NCBI GenBank assembly: GCA_030268105.1 | Contig: BSDZ01000016.1 | Coordinates: 875,501-939,500 of the forward strand | Source of the DNA: Volvox africanus | Taxonomy: Eukaryota > Chlorophyta > Chlorophyceae > Chlamydomonadales > Volvocaceae | Length of the DNA stretch: 64,000 nucleotides | Direction of reading: 5' to 3' | Shown: positions 1 through 11,798 of the stretch, one piece after another | Numbering within the stretch: position 1 is the first letter of the stretch | Layout of the letters: every line of letters begins with the position of its first letter | Position numbers and translations under genes: made by a program | The notes under the pieces: model-generated | Seen by the model: the letters and a program-made list of their open reading frames with translations, nothing else | Told to the model about the DNA's origin: nothing | Databases searched by the model: none

Positions 1-1661
1 ATCCGGGGTCCTCCCATTTGCTCCCGGCCCACCCCCACCCAAACCCCACCATGCGTGTGCCGCTGTGCTCCACATCCAGGCAGGACACCGCCTTCGTGTG
101 GCCCTTCAGGATGGCCTGCGGGTCGGGGGTGGCGGAGGAGGGAAGGGGGGAAGGCGAATAACAATAACAGTAACGAGACCTGATACCGCTGTAGAGGCGC
201 TGCTGTAAAGAATGGCTAACCGCGATGGTGGAGAGGACGACGTGTAGCTCCGTCCAAGGGTAAGGGGGAGGAACAGACCTGACACATTTTGCTCTTGTAA
301 AACACTATCCAGGATAATCCCGAACATCAAAATTGGTGAGCGAAGACCGCTGGGGCCGACGGGCCGGACACAGGGAGCGATGCCGGAAAAGGGCGTAACA
401 CCAAGACCTTGCGACAGCTGATGTGCCAACATAGTGTTTAAGTGTTAAAGTGGTTTGGGACGCGGGTGTGCGGGGTGGGATGAAGGGCGAACAGACGACG
501 CCGGGCACTCTCAGTAGCAGACGCACAGACGGCCACTTAGGCCTAGGTGTTGCAAAGCGGTACACGGGGGACCGCTCAAGGCCTGGCTGCCGCCAGCTGC
601 ATCATATCGCAAAATGCGACCTTGTCTGCATTTAAAACCATCCCCCTCACCTCGTGTGTGATTGGAAGTCCGTACGGGTCGTCGTCACCGGTTTCAACCA
701 CACCACCGACCCTTGGGTCTACTGCTTCCTCATCGCTGCCACCGTCCTCCTCCTCCTCGTCCAAGTTATCCGGCTCTGTCATTACCGCCGCGCGGAAAAA
801 AGGACTTCAGATTTACACACATACACGTACACATACAAACATCCCACCCCCCAAACCCACCATCTCATATCGTGAAGCTCCAAACCAGGCAGCTGGCTGG
901 ATTGCCGCCAGGCTTCACCCACCTCTCCCTTTCCCGTCCCTTTAGCCTTCAGCTGCAGTTAGTCCGCATTTTCTCCTCCCCTCCCTTCCCTCCCCCCCCC
1001 TCTGCACCCCCGTCAGGCGATGCATGCGTCGAATCGGCCTCCGCGTCCTCCCCTCCCCCGGGCCCTGCGCCTCTGCTACTGCCGCTGACCCCAAGAGCAG
1101 CAATGTCAGGTACTAACCTGATGCCTACCCCCTGCTGGGCCCCCCGCAGCCCCCCCTTCCCCTCCCCTGAAGCCGTACGACATTTCTGCATCACTGCGGC
1201 ACTGCAGCACTCATTACACTTTCTGGCTAGAGGCCAAGCCTCCCTCGCGACATCGGGCGACACGATGTGCGCACCCCCTCCCACCTTGACTCGTGCCCTT
1301 TCCCGCGCCTTTGTCCCTCGGCCCCGATGCCGAGGCGGCACCAATGTTTCCAACGCCACTGACGCCAGTTGCCCGCCCTGGTGGTTTCGGAGGAACGTGC
1401 GGGTAAGAGGTGTTAAAAAGTTTAAGCCAGAAATCATGTTTATAAACATGGCAGAGGAATTGGTCAATGATGGTGAGGGAGTTCATGATAAGAACTCTTA
1501 GGGCTCTTACCGAACGCCACCGGAAGGTGAGCGCGAGCGAGATCGAGGTCGTCCATTCGGTCAGACTCCGACTGCATCGACCGGCCGGGGCCTAGGTCCT
1601 GATGCCCGCCCGCCGAAGCAACAACAGCAGCAGCATTGTCACTGCCATCGTCTTCGTCCAT
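1..1661 (-). CDS. WDR70-type WD40 repeat protein, 5' part (runs off the left edge)
   Basis: Partial gene read on the minus strand. The ATG at 1661 opens an acidic N-terminus ending in LPVAFGK near 1511, matching the short FGK motif at the start of plant WDR70 proteins; a donor (G/GTAAGA) may lie inside this motif. An exon at about 775-651 encodes a DEEEED acidic stretch and ends in GLPITHE before a clean GAG/GTGAGG donor. The next exon, 115-50, is in phase and encodes AILKGHTKAVSCLDVEHSGT, the first WD40 blade, ending before GTGGGG. The order acidic region, ITHE, LKGHTK.VS.L is characteristic of WDR70/gastrulation-defective-1 homologues, nuclear propeller proteins linked to chromatin and the DNA-damage response. 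Exons between 1510 and 776 are not resolved; Gly/Pro/Ser-rich open stretches at about 1400-1250 and 1100-950 are candidates. The remaining blades lie outside the window. The family call is inference from motifs. Confidence 0.78.
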
Positions 1662-3431
1662 GTCATCCTGAGTGACGCGACGCCAACCACGCGAGGCGCC
1701 CTAGGCAAGAGTGAAGGGGGGAAAAGGGTGCGGGAGTGAGGGGGGGCGGGAATCCGTGAGGGGGAAGAAGCGTGTGTGTATGTGCACTAAAACGTGGCAA
1801 GGGTTCGGCACAACTTCCATCAGCATCATCCGAGGAGAAACTTTGTATCATATATTACCGGTTAAAGACAGGAGCAAAGGTGACGGTGTGGACACACACA
1901 AACACACACAAAAACATGCTCTCTTCGTTGAGTGAGCAACACCCGCGCCTCAGACCCCGTCGCCCCCATCCCCCATCCCCGTCACCTCTGGAAGGCAGGA
2001 GGGCGAGGGGGGCCCACTAGCGGCGCTTTAGCGGGTGTATGATCGCTGTCAAGGGGAGCTACTGCCCTGCGATGTTCAGGATTTGGGGAGGGGGGTCTGG
2101 TTAAAACCTGCCACCCCACAATGTGGGGCTGCTAGGGAGACGGCCTGAAGGCCTTTAGTCCCGAACTAAGCTGTCACCCGCCCGAAACTTCTAATCATTA
2201 TCCTCCAGCCAAGACTGATTCTTAGGACTCAACACAGACCCCTTTATCAGGGCTAAGCAGGGATGCCCCGCCAGGCAGGCAGGTAGGCAGGAAGGGATGC
2301 CTGGGGATCTGCGCACCTGTCCCCATCTTCAAAGAATTCCTTGCTGCCAGCATCTGCTGCATCCGCACGCCGCTGTAACTCCCGTAGATGTGACTTTGTG
2401 GTTTGTGCGCATTTGTGGCAACCGTAGCTAAATGCTTACAAGAGTATGTGATGTATGCTTGATGATACGCTTGTGGGAACAAATGTTACAAAGGAAGATT
2501 CCGCGGATTAAAATGCTTCTTCGTTGTGCAAGAGTGTTTTTGTGTTGTGATCTGGTAACTCCTATGTTACTTTTGACTAACTCACGAGTGTCGCAGCGCC
2601 ACCCATATGAGCTGCTCATTATGCTCGCATGGCTGCCAGCTCCTCGGCGTCATCATCACTAGACATTCTTTCAAATGCTTAAGTCTTTATGTACTTAGTT
2701 TTAATTGTTAAAGATATGATATTTCGTCTTTTGAAAAAATACTAAACCTCCAGGAAGTCAGCGTTGACTGCTTGCGTCAGCATTGTGCTATAGGCTAAAG
2801 CATAAAAATCCATTCATTGACGCGGCTACGACGTATATAAGAAAGGCAAGTAGTATAGCCTTAAAAACTCCCGTGCAATTCCCATCGGCCCGAGGCGCTG
2901 ACCAACGACTAACTGCCGATTCCGCTGTGCGTGTACTTCGCTGCGTACGTGTACTTCGTTCTCCATCCATAACAACTTAACACGTTCAACGCGATCTAGG
3001 GTGGCCAAGAATGACGACTACAGTGTCAAAGGATGCCTAGCTGGACGGAATTTTTCGCTCGAAGCTCATGCGATTCTTAATGAAGCAATATAATACTACA
3101 GGAAGTTGTAAGGAGAAACTGAATGATTGTGGGAGGACGCTTCTTCCGTACGGCGTTCATCCATCCTCACGGCACGCTATAAGTACATAGCATATGGAAT
3201 AACGCAATACGTCCAATCCAAAATTGCCTTCCCTTTCCGTCTCGGCTTTTCAGCGGAGCAGGTCGCAAAGAAGCCTCGATTTCGTTACATGGCCTAGCCT
3301 CATCAGGCCGATACTTGCAAAGTCCTCGGGCAACAACAGAAGCTCCAGTACTCTCCTCGGGCTCTTAGGTTTGCGGCCTCCAAACTCTGGTATCACAAGG
3401 CAGGCCTCTACAGCCACCACCTTCCCCCCCT
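1662..3431. other. Intergenic region upstream of the WDR70-type gene
   Basis: About 1.8 kb with no coding region I can support. It should hold the promoter of the minus-strand WDR70-type gene and the 3' UTR of the FtsH-type exons that end at 3432. A minus-strand TGTAA (TTACA on plus, 3285-3289) lies about 145 bases past that stop and suits the green algal poly(A) signal. A short (CAGG)n tract lies at about 2270-2295. Base composition becomes more AT-rich from about 2400. Confidence 0.5.
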
Positions 3432-4690
3432 TCACAGCAAGTCGTAGTTGGCCCATTGGGCCCGATGCTCCAGGTCCTTAGGGTGCCCGAGCTTTTCGAC
3501 CACCTGGATGCGATTTCAGAATTTACAAAGTGAAAGTTGAAGCGCTTAGGGGTTTAGGGATTGCGTTCAGCGTGGTGAATTTAACAGTGCACTTGGGTCA
3601 AACATGGTCAACGGTACGTATCACAAAGAAGTTACGATGCTGCATGTGTCAATGCCACATGTGTGTGGCCGTCATCAAGTAGCTACTTGACCCTTCGTGT
3701 CTCCTGACACAATACCTCACATCTTATGAGCAACCCGGTGGGGATCAAGCGACATTCGATTCCTTATGGGGACCAAAGAGCAGAGGGTCCACCGCCTGGC
3801 ACGACCCGTAACCTATATCCAGTCCCCTTGACAAGAAGCACGAGAGGGTGGCTCTCTGCGCTCACATTCACCACCGCCAAAGTTTTGGATGGGCCCTAAG
3901 TCCAAGATCCATACGCCTCATCACAAAAAAAGTGGTTTCGGAACTATGCACCAGTAACCGACGCATAGACAAAATATCCAGACAACTGATTTTCCGAACC
4001 GATTTGTGTTCTATAACCTCCACTCAACTCCCCGCTCAGCTTTTCCTTGGCCAGCAGCTGTTCAATCAGCGCATCGAGCGCCGCCCGATTGCGCTGGAGC
4101 ATCGACAAGACCTGGCCAGCAAGGGGAAGGGAGGGCGGACGGGAAATCCATGTAAATGTGTAAACCTTACATAATAACTTCATACATATGCCAAAACATA
4201 TCGTGTTCCGTCAGGCGGCCAGAAATATGAAATTTTATACCGCAATATAATTGTAAAACGGACATCCATATCTGCATGAAGAATATCTGAAGACTATCAG
4301 ACAAAGAAAGGGGGGAAACTGCGATCGTGACATTGGGCTCGGGATCGGTGCGTGCGATACAGAGCCGGCCTGGTGAAGGGAGGAACAAAGCAGAAACAGG
4401 GTGACAGAGACAGCCATAACCTGACAAGGGAATTGCAGCTCTGGGTCTCATTGCCATTGAGAGCCCGAAAACGCCACGTGGCCTGTATGCCCTTAGGGTG
4501 TGGAAGATAAACCACGGTAACGGAAAGCCGTTAAAGAGACGTATCGGGGGCGACCTCTAACCCTCAAATACCAACCGTAAACTACCTTTGTTCCCTTGTT
4601 CGTCTTAGTTAGCAAGTATCTCACCTCCCGGTAGCTCCCGTTGAGCCGCGCCTCCACCTCCATGTGCATGTCGATGGCCTCGGAGCGCGA
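3432..4690 (-). pseudogene. C-terminal exons of an FtsH/M41-type protease, probably 5'-truncated
   Basis: Three minus-strand exon pieces can be read. 4690-4625 (acceptor GGGCAG, donor GAG/GTGAGA) encodes 22 residues starting SRSEAIDMHMEVEARL. 4111 to about 4024 (acceptor GGCCAG) continues in phase with VLSMLQRNRAALDALIEQLL and then AKEKLSGE. 3503-3432 (acceptor ATCCAG) encodes VVEKLGHPKDLEHRAQW, ending NYDLL and a TGA. Together they match the helical end of the FtsH/FtsHi peptidase domain, where a helix of type RNRxALDxLxxxLLxKExLSGE is typical. The junction between the second and third pieces is unresolved in phase. No AAA+ Walker motifs and no HEAGH zinc site appear between 4690 and the divergent GT49 gene start at 5335, so the 5' end is missing, or lies in short exons I could not recognise. 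Remnant, partial duplication and assembly break are all possible. Confidence 0.6.
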
Positions 4691-5334
4691 CTGCCCAATA
4701 ATGCTAAGGGTAGAAATAAGGGGGAAAGATACTAACAATGAGATTTCAACAACAATTGGATTTTCAATAATGGTTCTGTTATTAAGTAGCCCACAAGCCC
4801 TAGTACTGAGACGGACGATAATGCCGTACCGTGGCCAGAATATTCGTCCTGTTCCTACTCTAAATCCATCTGTATTGGAGTTTAACATAAATACTCAATA
4901 CACTCCTCACATTTGAATTCCAGAACTAGGGCGTCCTGAACCTTCCCAGGAAGTGCGAATGCTATGCCGTGTAGCCATCAACCGGCGTGCCGTGTAACCG
5001 TCAATTATCGGCAAATCAACTGTCTCTCGACGTCAATGCCGGGAACATAAATAAATGATTTTTGTGGGCGGATTACCTTCAATTTATGTAACGCTCGACT
5101 TCTTGTCAGTGCATTAGCAGGTTTTTTGGAATCCGGCTCGCTAAGAGCTCAAATCTTTAAAATTAAGGAAACCATTAACTTGTTATTATCTTTGGCCTGA
5201 TTGTCTTGTTGTGTTAATGTATGATCGGCGGGCTTGTTTGCGAAACCGCCAGGGCCTTTATTTCCAGAACGCTTCTCTAACTTGACAATTATAACGGAAC
5301 TTCGTAAGACATGACTCGATCTTAGATTGTTAAT
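4691..5334. promoter_or_regulatory. Divergent intergenic region upstream of the GT49 gene
   Basis: About 640 bases of AT-rich DNA between the FtsH-type exons (minus) and the GT49 start codon (plus). It must hold the promoter and 5' UTR of the GT49 gene. I saw no convincing further FtsH exon here and no clear TATA element. Confidence 0.4.
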
Positions 5335-8300
5335 ATGCGCGGGGACCGTGCGCTGCGGCTGCATCTGTTGCTATTGATTTGGCTTGCAGCAACTGACAAG
5401 AATCCTCACTGCTCAGCTGCCAGGGATGATCCCAAGGCAATTGAACTTATGGATGCAATCAACGACGGTTACCAATTGCGGCTGACTAACTGGAACAAGG
5501 CTATCATGAACGACACCCATTCAAAGTGCGAGATTTCCCACCGTCAAGCACCCTCATGATCTTCCATCAACCCCAGCACCAGCAGAGCTACACAGTACGC
5601 GCATCCACAAATTGTCCAAATTATAAGGATAACTTACCAGCTCCTGAGCAAACCTGGCACGTGATAAAGGCCGGCCTGTCCACCTCACCAGTCCCTGTGC
5701 GAGCGCCTTCCCTCTTGATGTCAAACACGTCCCCCTCCTCCTCCCCGGCCACAGCCTTAAACTGGAACGCATTCTGTGGTCGTCGAAGCCCCCACGCTTC
5801 CAGTTCACCATTTTCACTCAGCTCACAGTCAACCGGCTGCCCACGCTGTTCAATATGTGCACCACCTACACGGGGCCCATGAGCGCAGCCATCTTCCTGT
5901 CGCTGGTGCAGCAACCAGTTCCGTACCGGCTCCAGGAGGACCAAAGCTTCAATTCGGAAGAGCCGTCGCTGGCCCTCGAGAGGCTATCAGCACCAAACAT
6001 GGTCCTGGTGGATGAAGCTGTGCAGCAAGTGCAGGACTTCCACGACAAGTAAGTCATAACTTCGGGTAATACAGAGCATGGCGATTTTTCGTGTTTTGGG
6101 GTGATCCTCGATTTCTATGTGAATCCTCCGTGTCGGGGAGTTGGGCTACGCTAAAGATTCGCGCAGCTAATGACAAATAGCACGCAAACAGAGGAAAGGC
6201 GGGAAAGAGGAGGCACAGCTAAATTCTATGCCTCGATTGGGGGTTGGGCGATTGTTGTGTCGTCGACCTGGCTTGACTGTGCAGCACTTGAGCCAGCTGT
6301 CACGGCACTTTGCACTGCGCGCTGGGGCACTTTTATATCAGTCTGGCGGCTGCGTCAGCAGTGTGCCACGACACTGTAGTGGGGTTGACGGCGGGACAGG
6401 CAGGTATATGGGCACTGCGATGGACAAGCTACTTGCAAATCAGTACACAGTCAGCCCCACAGACAAAAAATGAATTCTGGGTGCCTCGCTTCGTAGTTCT
6501 GTTATCTCAGATCCCTTCGGATCCTTCAGGTCCAAATGTCGTAGTGACCGTGTGCAGGGTGGAGTCCAATCCTGACATATGTCAGCTGGATGTCATGTTG
6601 TTTTACGAGCTGTACGACTCAGAACAGGCGCGTTTGTTGTATCCAGTCAACTATCTGCGCAACTACGCACGCCTACAGGTGAGTTGATTGGTTTACTATA
6701 TGAGTCTCAGAGCGAGGGTGCATTTCGTCTGAGCGGCAGAAACCAGGGTTAGTCCTCTAGCTGATTATAGCGACTGGTAATAAATATAATATTAAACTTC
6801 GGCGCCTGCCATTGGAATAAACCCGCTATCCCGCGGTTCAGTCATCTTCGCGAAGTATATTGCAAATTGTTGGACAGGATTCAGCTCTCTGCTGCTGAAT
6901 TGGTGCGCTCGTCCAACAGCAGTGATCTGTACCCTGTCTCACTCTTGGCAGTATAGTTGTCATCTTGCCTGACCCGTGAGATAACTACTCAAGTGTATAT
7001 AATGGTCAGGCCTGTCATGTGGATGGAAAGTTGTTTGTGGCTTAGGGCTATGAGTTGGCGAGATGGCTCCACAGTTGTAGGGCGGATGGCTGGGAAAAAG
7101 CTGGCTAGCTGAGTGGCCAGTCGTGGTAGCTCATTGACTGCAAGGAGGATTATTTGTATGCGCGGATGGGATGGTGCTGAGGAGGGTGTGACGGCGCCTG
7201 GCCCGGGTAAGCGGCCTCTTGGGTAGATTGGTGAGCCAAGCCAATTCTTTGCACGGCAGATTAGCCGGCCACCAGCCCTTGCCTTTTAGGCCGATTCCGC
7301 CAGAAGGTTGGGTTGGAGCACATCGAGGTTTGGATGTCCGAATGATAGCGGCTGGCTCGTTTGTGCCAGTCATCGCATGTACCTGGTGGATGCCCTTCCT
7401 AGCCCTTCCTCTGGAGTTATGACCAAGTCATAGCTCAAGTCCTAGCCCAACTTCTTGTCCTCCGTACTATCGTCCAAGAAACTGGCCTATCTTCGGAGAA
7501 ACCTACGCTCTTCCCACGTCGTCGATCCTGAGGTGTAATGAGTTGTGACCCTGTGCCCAGGTTCGCACCCGGCTTCTGGCCATGATTGATGTGGACATGT
7601 ACGTCAGCCGCACCCTGTCGGAGGAGATGGCACAGGAGGGCAGGTGGGCCAGGGGGACAAAGAGGCTAAGCTTGTAGTCGGAGTTAACTGGTAATTGGAT
7701 GACCTATCGGCGGGTGCGTACCACTGGTGTACTGGTGTACATTGTCTGAGTGGTAGTCAGGAGGGAGCGAGTTGCTACAGGCTACGGCCAATGTCCTAGC
7801 AAGCCATACCAATCCAGGTTCCAACGGGTTAACAAGTACCCACCTCGCCTGCATGTGCAGGGTCGCGCACTACGAGAACCTGTGTGCGGATCGTCGAGCC
7901 ACAATCTTGCCCGCCTTTGAGCCCACCCGCCCCGGGTCCAAGGGTCGGATGATGGCAATGAAGCTGTCGAAAGGTACGTTGAGGCATTAGCAAGTCAGAT
8001 TGCTGGCTTGAAGGCATGCGGGTACAGGCTGGAACCAAGCAGGAAGCGCGTAATGATACTGCGTGTTGCAGTTGAGGTACGTCCGTTGTGTTCAGAACGT
8101 CTGATCTTCACCAGAGCCTTATGGATCCTCTCGATTGGCTGGAATGGACCTCGGTTCGTGGCTTTATTATAAGAGGGCATATGAGGGCAGTAGGTGGAGA
8201 GCAACACCGAGGCCAGGCCCATGGCTCGGTCCGTCCTGAGTCCCGCTTTGGTGCCCTCAAGGCCAGGCCAGGCCCCCATGGAAACAACCACCTAAGATTA

Positions 8301-9313
8301 CATAACGGTCATGCCTTGATCCTACACTGTCATATGTCTTAACGGTGTTGATGGCCGTGGGCCATATCACACGTACCTTTGCTGCGTTTGCGGCAATCAA
8401 GCCCTTTGTCCTCCGCGTCTGCAGTCAGCAAGTCCCAATTGGAAAGCATGCATGGGCGCAACAAGGAGGCCATCCAGTTCAAGCTGCGTGTATTTCCGCG
8501 CGGACACACGCCCACGAATTATGTGCGCTGGTTTAGTGAGGCGCAGACCTACAAGGTCAGGCCGGGTCTGTGTCGCGGGTCTGGGGCCCCTGGCGATGCT
8601 GTCGGTCTGAAGGGATAAGGGGTGGCATGTTGGGGCCAGGTCGTAGCTGTTCGGCACCGGGGCTCGCTGTGGGCCTGCGCAGTAGGGAGAAGGGGACTCA
8701 GCATTTGATAAGGGCAGCATAAAACCCCTGTGCACCGCACGTTGTTTTCCCTGGGGCCAGGTCGAGTGCAACCCTCCTGTCCGATGCCCTTGCTCCAAAT
8801 GCTGCTTAAGCCTTTCGACGTTTCTTCTCAGCTCCACCTACGTCGTGTTTTCTTCGTGTCCACGTGTCAAATCTCTGCATACAGGTGTCGTACAAGCGCT
8901 TCTACGAGCCCTGGTTCATCACATGCGACGAGATCATGCCATGGTACGACGTTAATTTCCGTGGTTACGGCATGAACAAGATCGTGCTGATCGCGTCGCT
9001 GAACTATTACAATTACACGTTCTGGGTCCATCCCGACGCATGGCTTGTCCATAGCCCCCATTTGGACACGGACGTTCGAAAGCTCGTGGCGCGAGAGGCA
9101 TCCGACGTGAATAAACACAACGCTAAGTTACCGCCGAACGCCCTATACCGTAAGCTGACACTTTTATTCGGCAAAGCCAAGCGTGGCATGATGCGCGGCA
9201 CGTATGACCCACGGGTTGATCCGCGCATGATGGCGGTATACGACAAAGTATCTTGGCTGCGGTCACCGCCGAAGCTGGTCGGGACTCCGACGGCCGAGTC
9301 AGTCTTCATTTGA
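5335..9313 (+). CDS. GT49-family (LARGE/B4GAT1-type) glycosyltransferase, seven exons
   Basis: Predicted Golgi glycosyltransferase of CAZy family GT49, the family of animal LARGE and B4GAT1. Proposed exons: 5335-5525, 5692-6028 (or to 6048), 6511-6678, 7561-7643, 7861-7973, 8425-8555 and 8885-9313. With the first choice for exon 2 the phases agree and give 483 residues. Residues about 7-18 are hydrophobic (LRLHLLLLIWLAA), fitting a signal anchor. Later marks match the family in order: FTQLTVNRLPTLFNMC then YTGPMSAAIFLS; LLYPVNYLRNYARL; the metal-binding DxD as MIDVDMYV (Asp242, Asp244); LPAFEPTR; GHTPTNYVRW; and GYGMNKI followed by VHPDAWLVHSPH. The exon 2/3 junction is the weak point: GTAAGT at 6049 is the stronger donor but fits no good acceptor in phase, while GTGCAG at 6029 pairs with TTATCTCAG at 6510. 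Acceptor and sugar specificity cannot be read from sequence. Confidence 0.85.
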
Positions 9314-11798
9314 TTTGATGGCGGCAGGGCGCATGTGTGGAATTGCAACCAATTACAAAAAGGACGGTGGGTTACGGTTGGCGGTGTAGTTCAGGGATCC
9401 GCGATGCTATGGGCATGTGTGAAGCAACGTAATTATCATACCCGGAAAACAATGGCATGTCACGAGGTGCAACGTCAGCTGGGCGAATTGGTCAGCTGGG
9501 AAATGTGCTGCTGCGGCCCGGTATGAGGCGCATGGATCAGAGGCGGCAGGGGTGCCCCTGCTCTTGCTGGGCAGGAGGGGAGGTGGGCGATGGGTGGGGG
9601 AGGGCGCTAACGTAAAGCTGCTGTTGCAAGGGAACACCGTGGGCTGCTGCGGCGTCGGTGAGCGAGGGCCTCTTGGTGGGACTGCGCGCGACGTGCTCAA
9701 GGTGACCGCGCTTAATCCTATACATCAAGCTATTGTACTCAACGTTTGATGATCTGACTTGATGAGTGCGGGAAAATAGAAGGCGTTTCGAGTTGCTTTC
9801 CCTTCCTGACGTTTTAGTGTACGGCTTAAGCGCACCACACTAAATACGCGTATTCCATGCATTACGTTGTTAGGCTGTGTTAGGTTAGGCAAAAAGGGCG
9901 TCTAAGCTTCACGCTCATCTGGAAGTACAAATAATTATCATAATGTAATATTATAGGGTATGTTCGGATGTAAAGCAGCCAGTGTGTGAGGTGCGGTCGC
10001 GAGCGAAGGAAGAGTGCAGAGTTCTTCTATCGACCGAAATTCTGCATGAAATGAGGCCGTGAAATTGGAGTCGCAGCCAGATGACATCGGATGACTTGCG
10101 TCACCTGATCGGTCAGATTATTAGTCGATCACATCGAAGAAAGGTGCTGATGTGCACGCATCGCTCAAATGTAACTCAACGTAACAAACAAACCTCCTCG
10201 CTTTACACCCCAGTACGTTGGCTGACGTTGCGGACTCATGACAGAGAGGATAGGTGCAGGAGAAACGACAGGATCGGCCGTCTGCCTCGGACACTGACGT
10301 CTTGACTACGTCCGGCGCGGTGAACTGCTTGCTATGCGATGATTGCCAGCGGTCCATTCTCCGAAGCGGCATTCCTAACGGGCTTGAGGTTCTATAAGAG
10401 CTGGAATTTCCGCGGGGCTTGGGTTCTCCTAGCACGAGCGCACATCAGTGTTGTGTTCTAGGAACATGCCTAGGCGGCCACGATTTTTAACTATATTCTG
10501 CCTGACGCTGCCAAGATTCGAGGGACAACAGACAAAAAGCTGTAATAATAAAAGAACAGTACGGGATGGAAGGCGGCCCACGGCAGCTTGACAAGGATGC
10601 GTGCGGGCTGGCAGGCATGGGGCACAGTGTCATAAGGCATAAAGATTGTGCACTCGGGGTCATGATTGCCCCACCACATATATTGATGAGTAAGCGGTTT
10701 ACAGCCGCCACTCAACCTTGCTTGCAGCACACGAATCATAAGCTGCCAAATTTCCATACCGCTTTGCCCCGGCCTGCGCATTAGCCTTTAACAAGGGCTG
10801 GCTCGATTGTCACTTGAGGACTGAAGACGGAAATTTGGCAGCTTCTGAATCGAGAGCTGCAAGGAAGGTTAAGTGGTGGTTGTACGCCGCACTCCTCAAT
10901 ACATGTGGTCGGACAACTCCTTGCCAACGAGCCGAGGCAAGCAAGATCTGATTAATGTGCCACTCAGGCCTTTGACTTCATAGGGTTGGAAAAAGGACTA
11001 TCCCAAAGCTTCGTTTTTACATGCCTATTTTGATTTGGTCGTGTGCAGTTCCGCGTCCCCTCCACCCCTCCACCCCTCCGCATGTTCTGGCCCAGTGGAT
11101 TAACCTTCCCAAGGCGACGGTGCACAATAACGGGATTGAAAATATCATTTGAACCACATCATCGGAACTCATCGGTGCGCTTCGGGTCGTTAAGGCGCTG
11201 ACGATCTTGGGTAAGGCAGTTCATTGCCTTTGACTTGTGACTCCCACAACGGCTTGCAATAAACAGCGCTCTCCCAGGCAATAACCTGAGCTAATAAACG
11301 TAATGTTCTTTTATATTGATATCAGGCTTCGATGTTGCCTCGTGGAAGCTCACAATAGCCTTTGTGCTGATAACCAACTCGGCCGACACAGTCTCTCGGG
11401 CGAGACCCGCATCTCATCAGACCCGCTGTCCTAAGCATACGAAGATGGATTTAATATTAGTTTTCAACCTCATATAGTTGAAGTTGCGGAATCGGCGCTT
11501 TTGGTAATCGCTTGGTCATTCCGGCGCTACGTCTCACACACCGATGGACCGATGGGTCACAACGAACGGAACGTCGAACTCGTTCTCTTCATCATAATTC
11601 CCCACCTTCCATGACTTCGGTTTTGGTTGACGCTATTTCCTTTTGCCTTTTTTTCCATCAGGGTCCGGACGACGCTTTCCATCTCGCTCATCACGGTCAA
11701 AGACATTAGTGACTCGTGAGTTGCGAACATCACCTACCTCGTTGGGTCTTTCAGAGCACCTCTTCGATCAATCATACATTGCACAGAGAGGTTAAGAT
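9314..11798. other. Intergenic region: GT49 3' UTR and AP2 gene upstream region
   Basis: About 2.5 kb between two plus-strand genes. The first 650 bases are probably the GT49 3' UTR. The rest should contain the promoter and 5' UTR of the AP2 gene. Open frames on either strand (for example minus 10435-10121) are short, have no recognisable motif and are not called. Confidence 0.5.
9944..9973 (+). terminator. TGTAA poly(A) signals of the GT49 gene
   Basis: TGTAA, the usual green algal polyadenylation signal, occurs at 9944-9948 and 9969-9973, about 630-660 bases after the GT49 stop codon. No earlier TGTAA was seen in the 3' flank. Confidence 0.4.

Noticed and set aside
662..1501. 279-codon plus-strand open frame
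   Set aside because: Low-complexity Pro/Ser-rich shadow opposite the WDR70-type gene on the minus strand.
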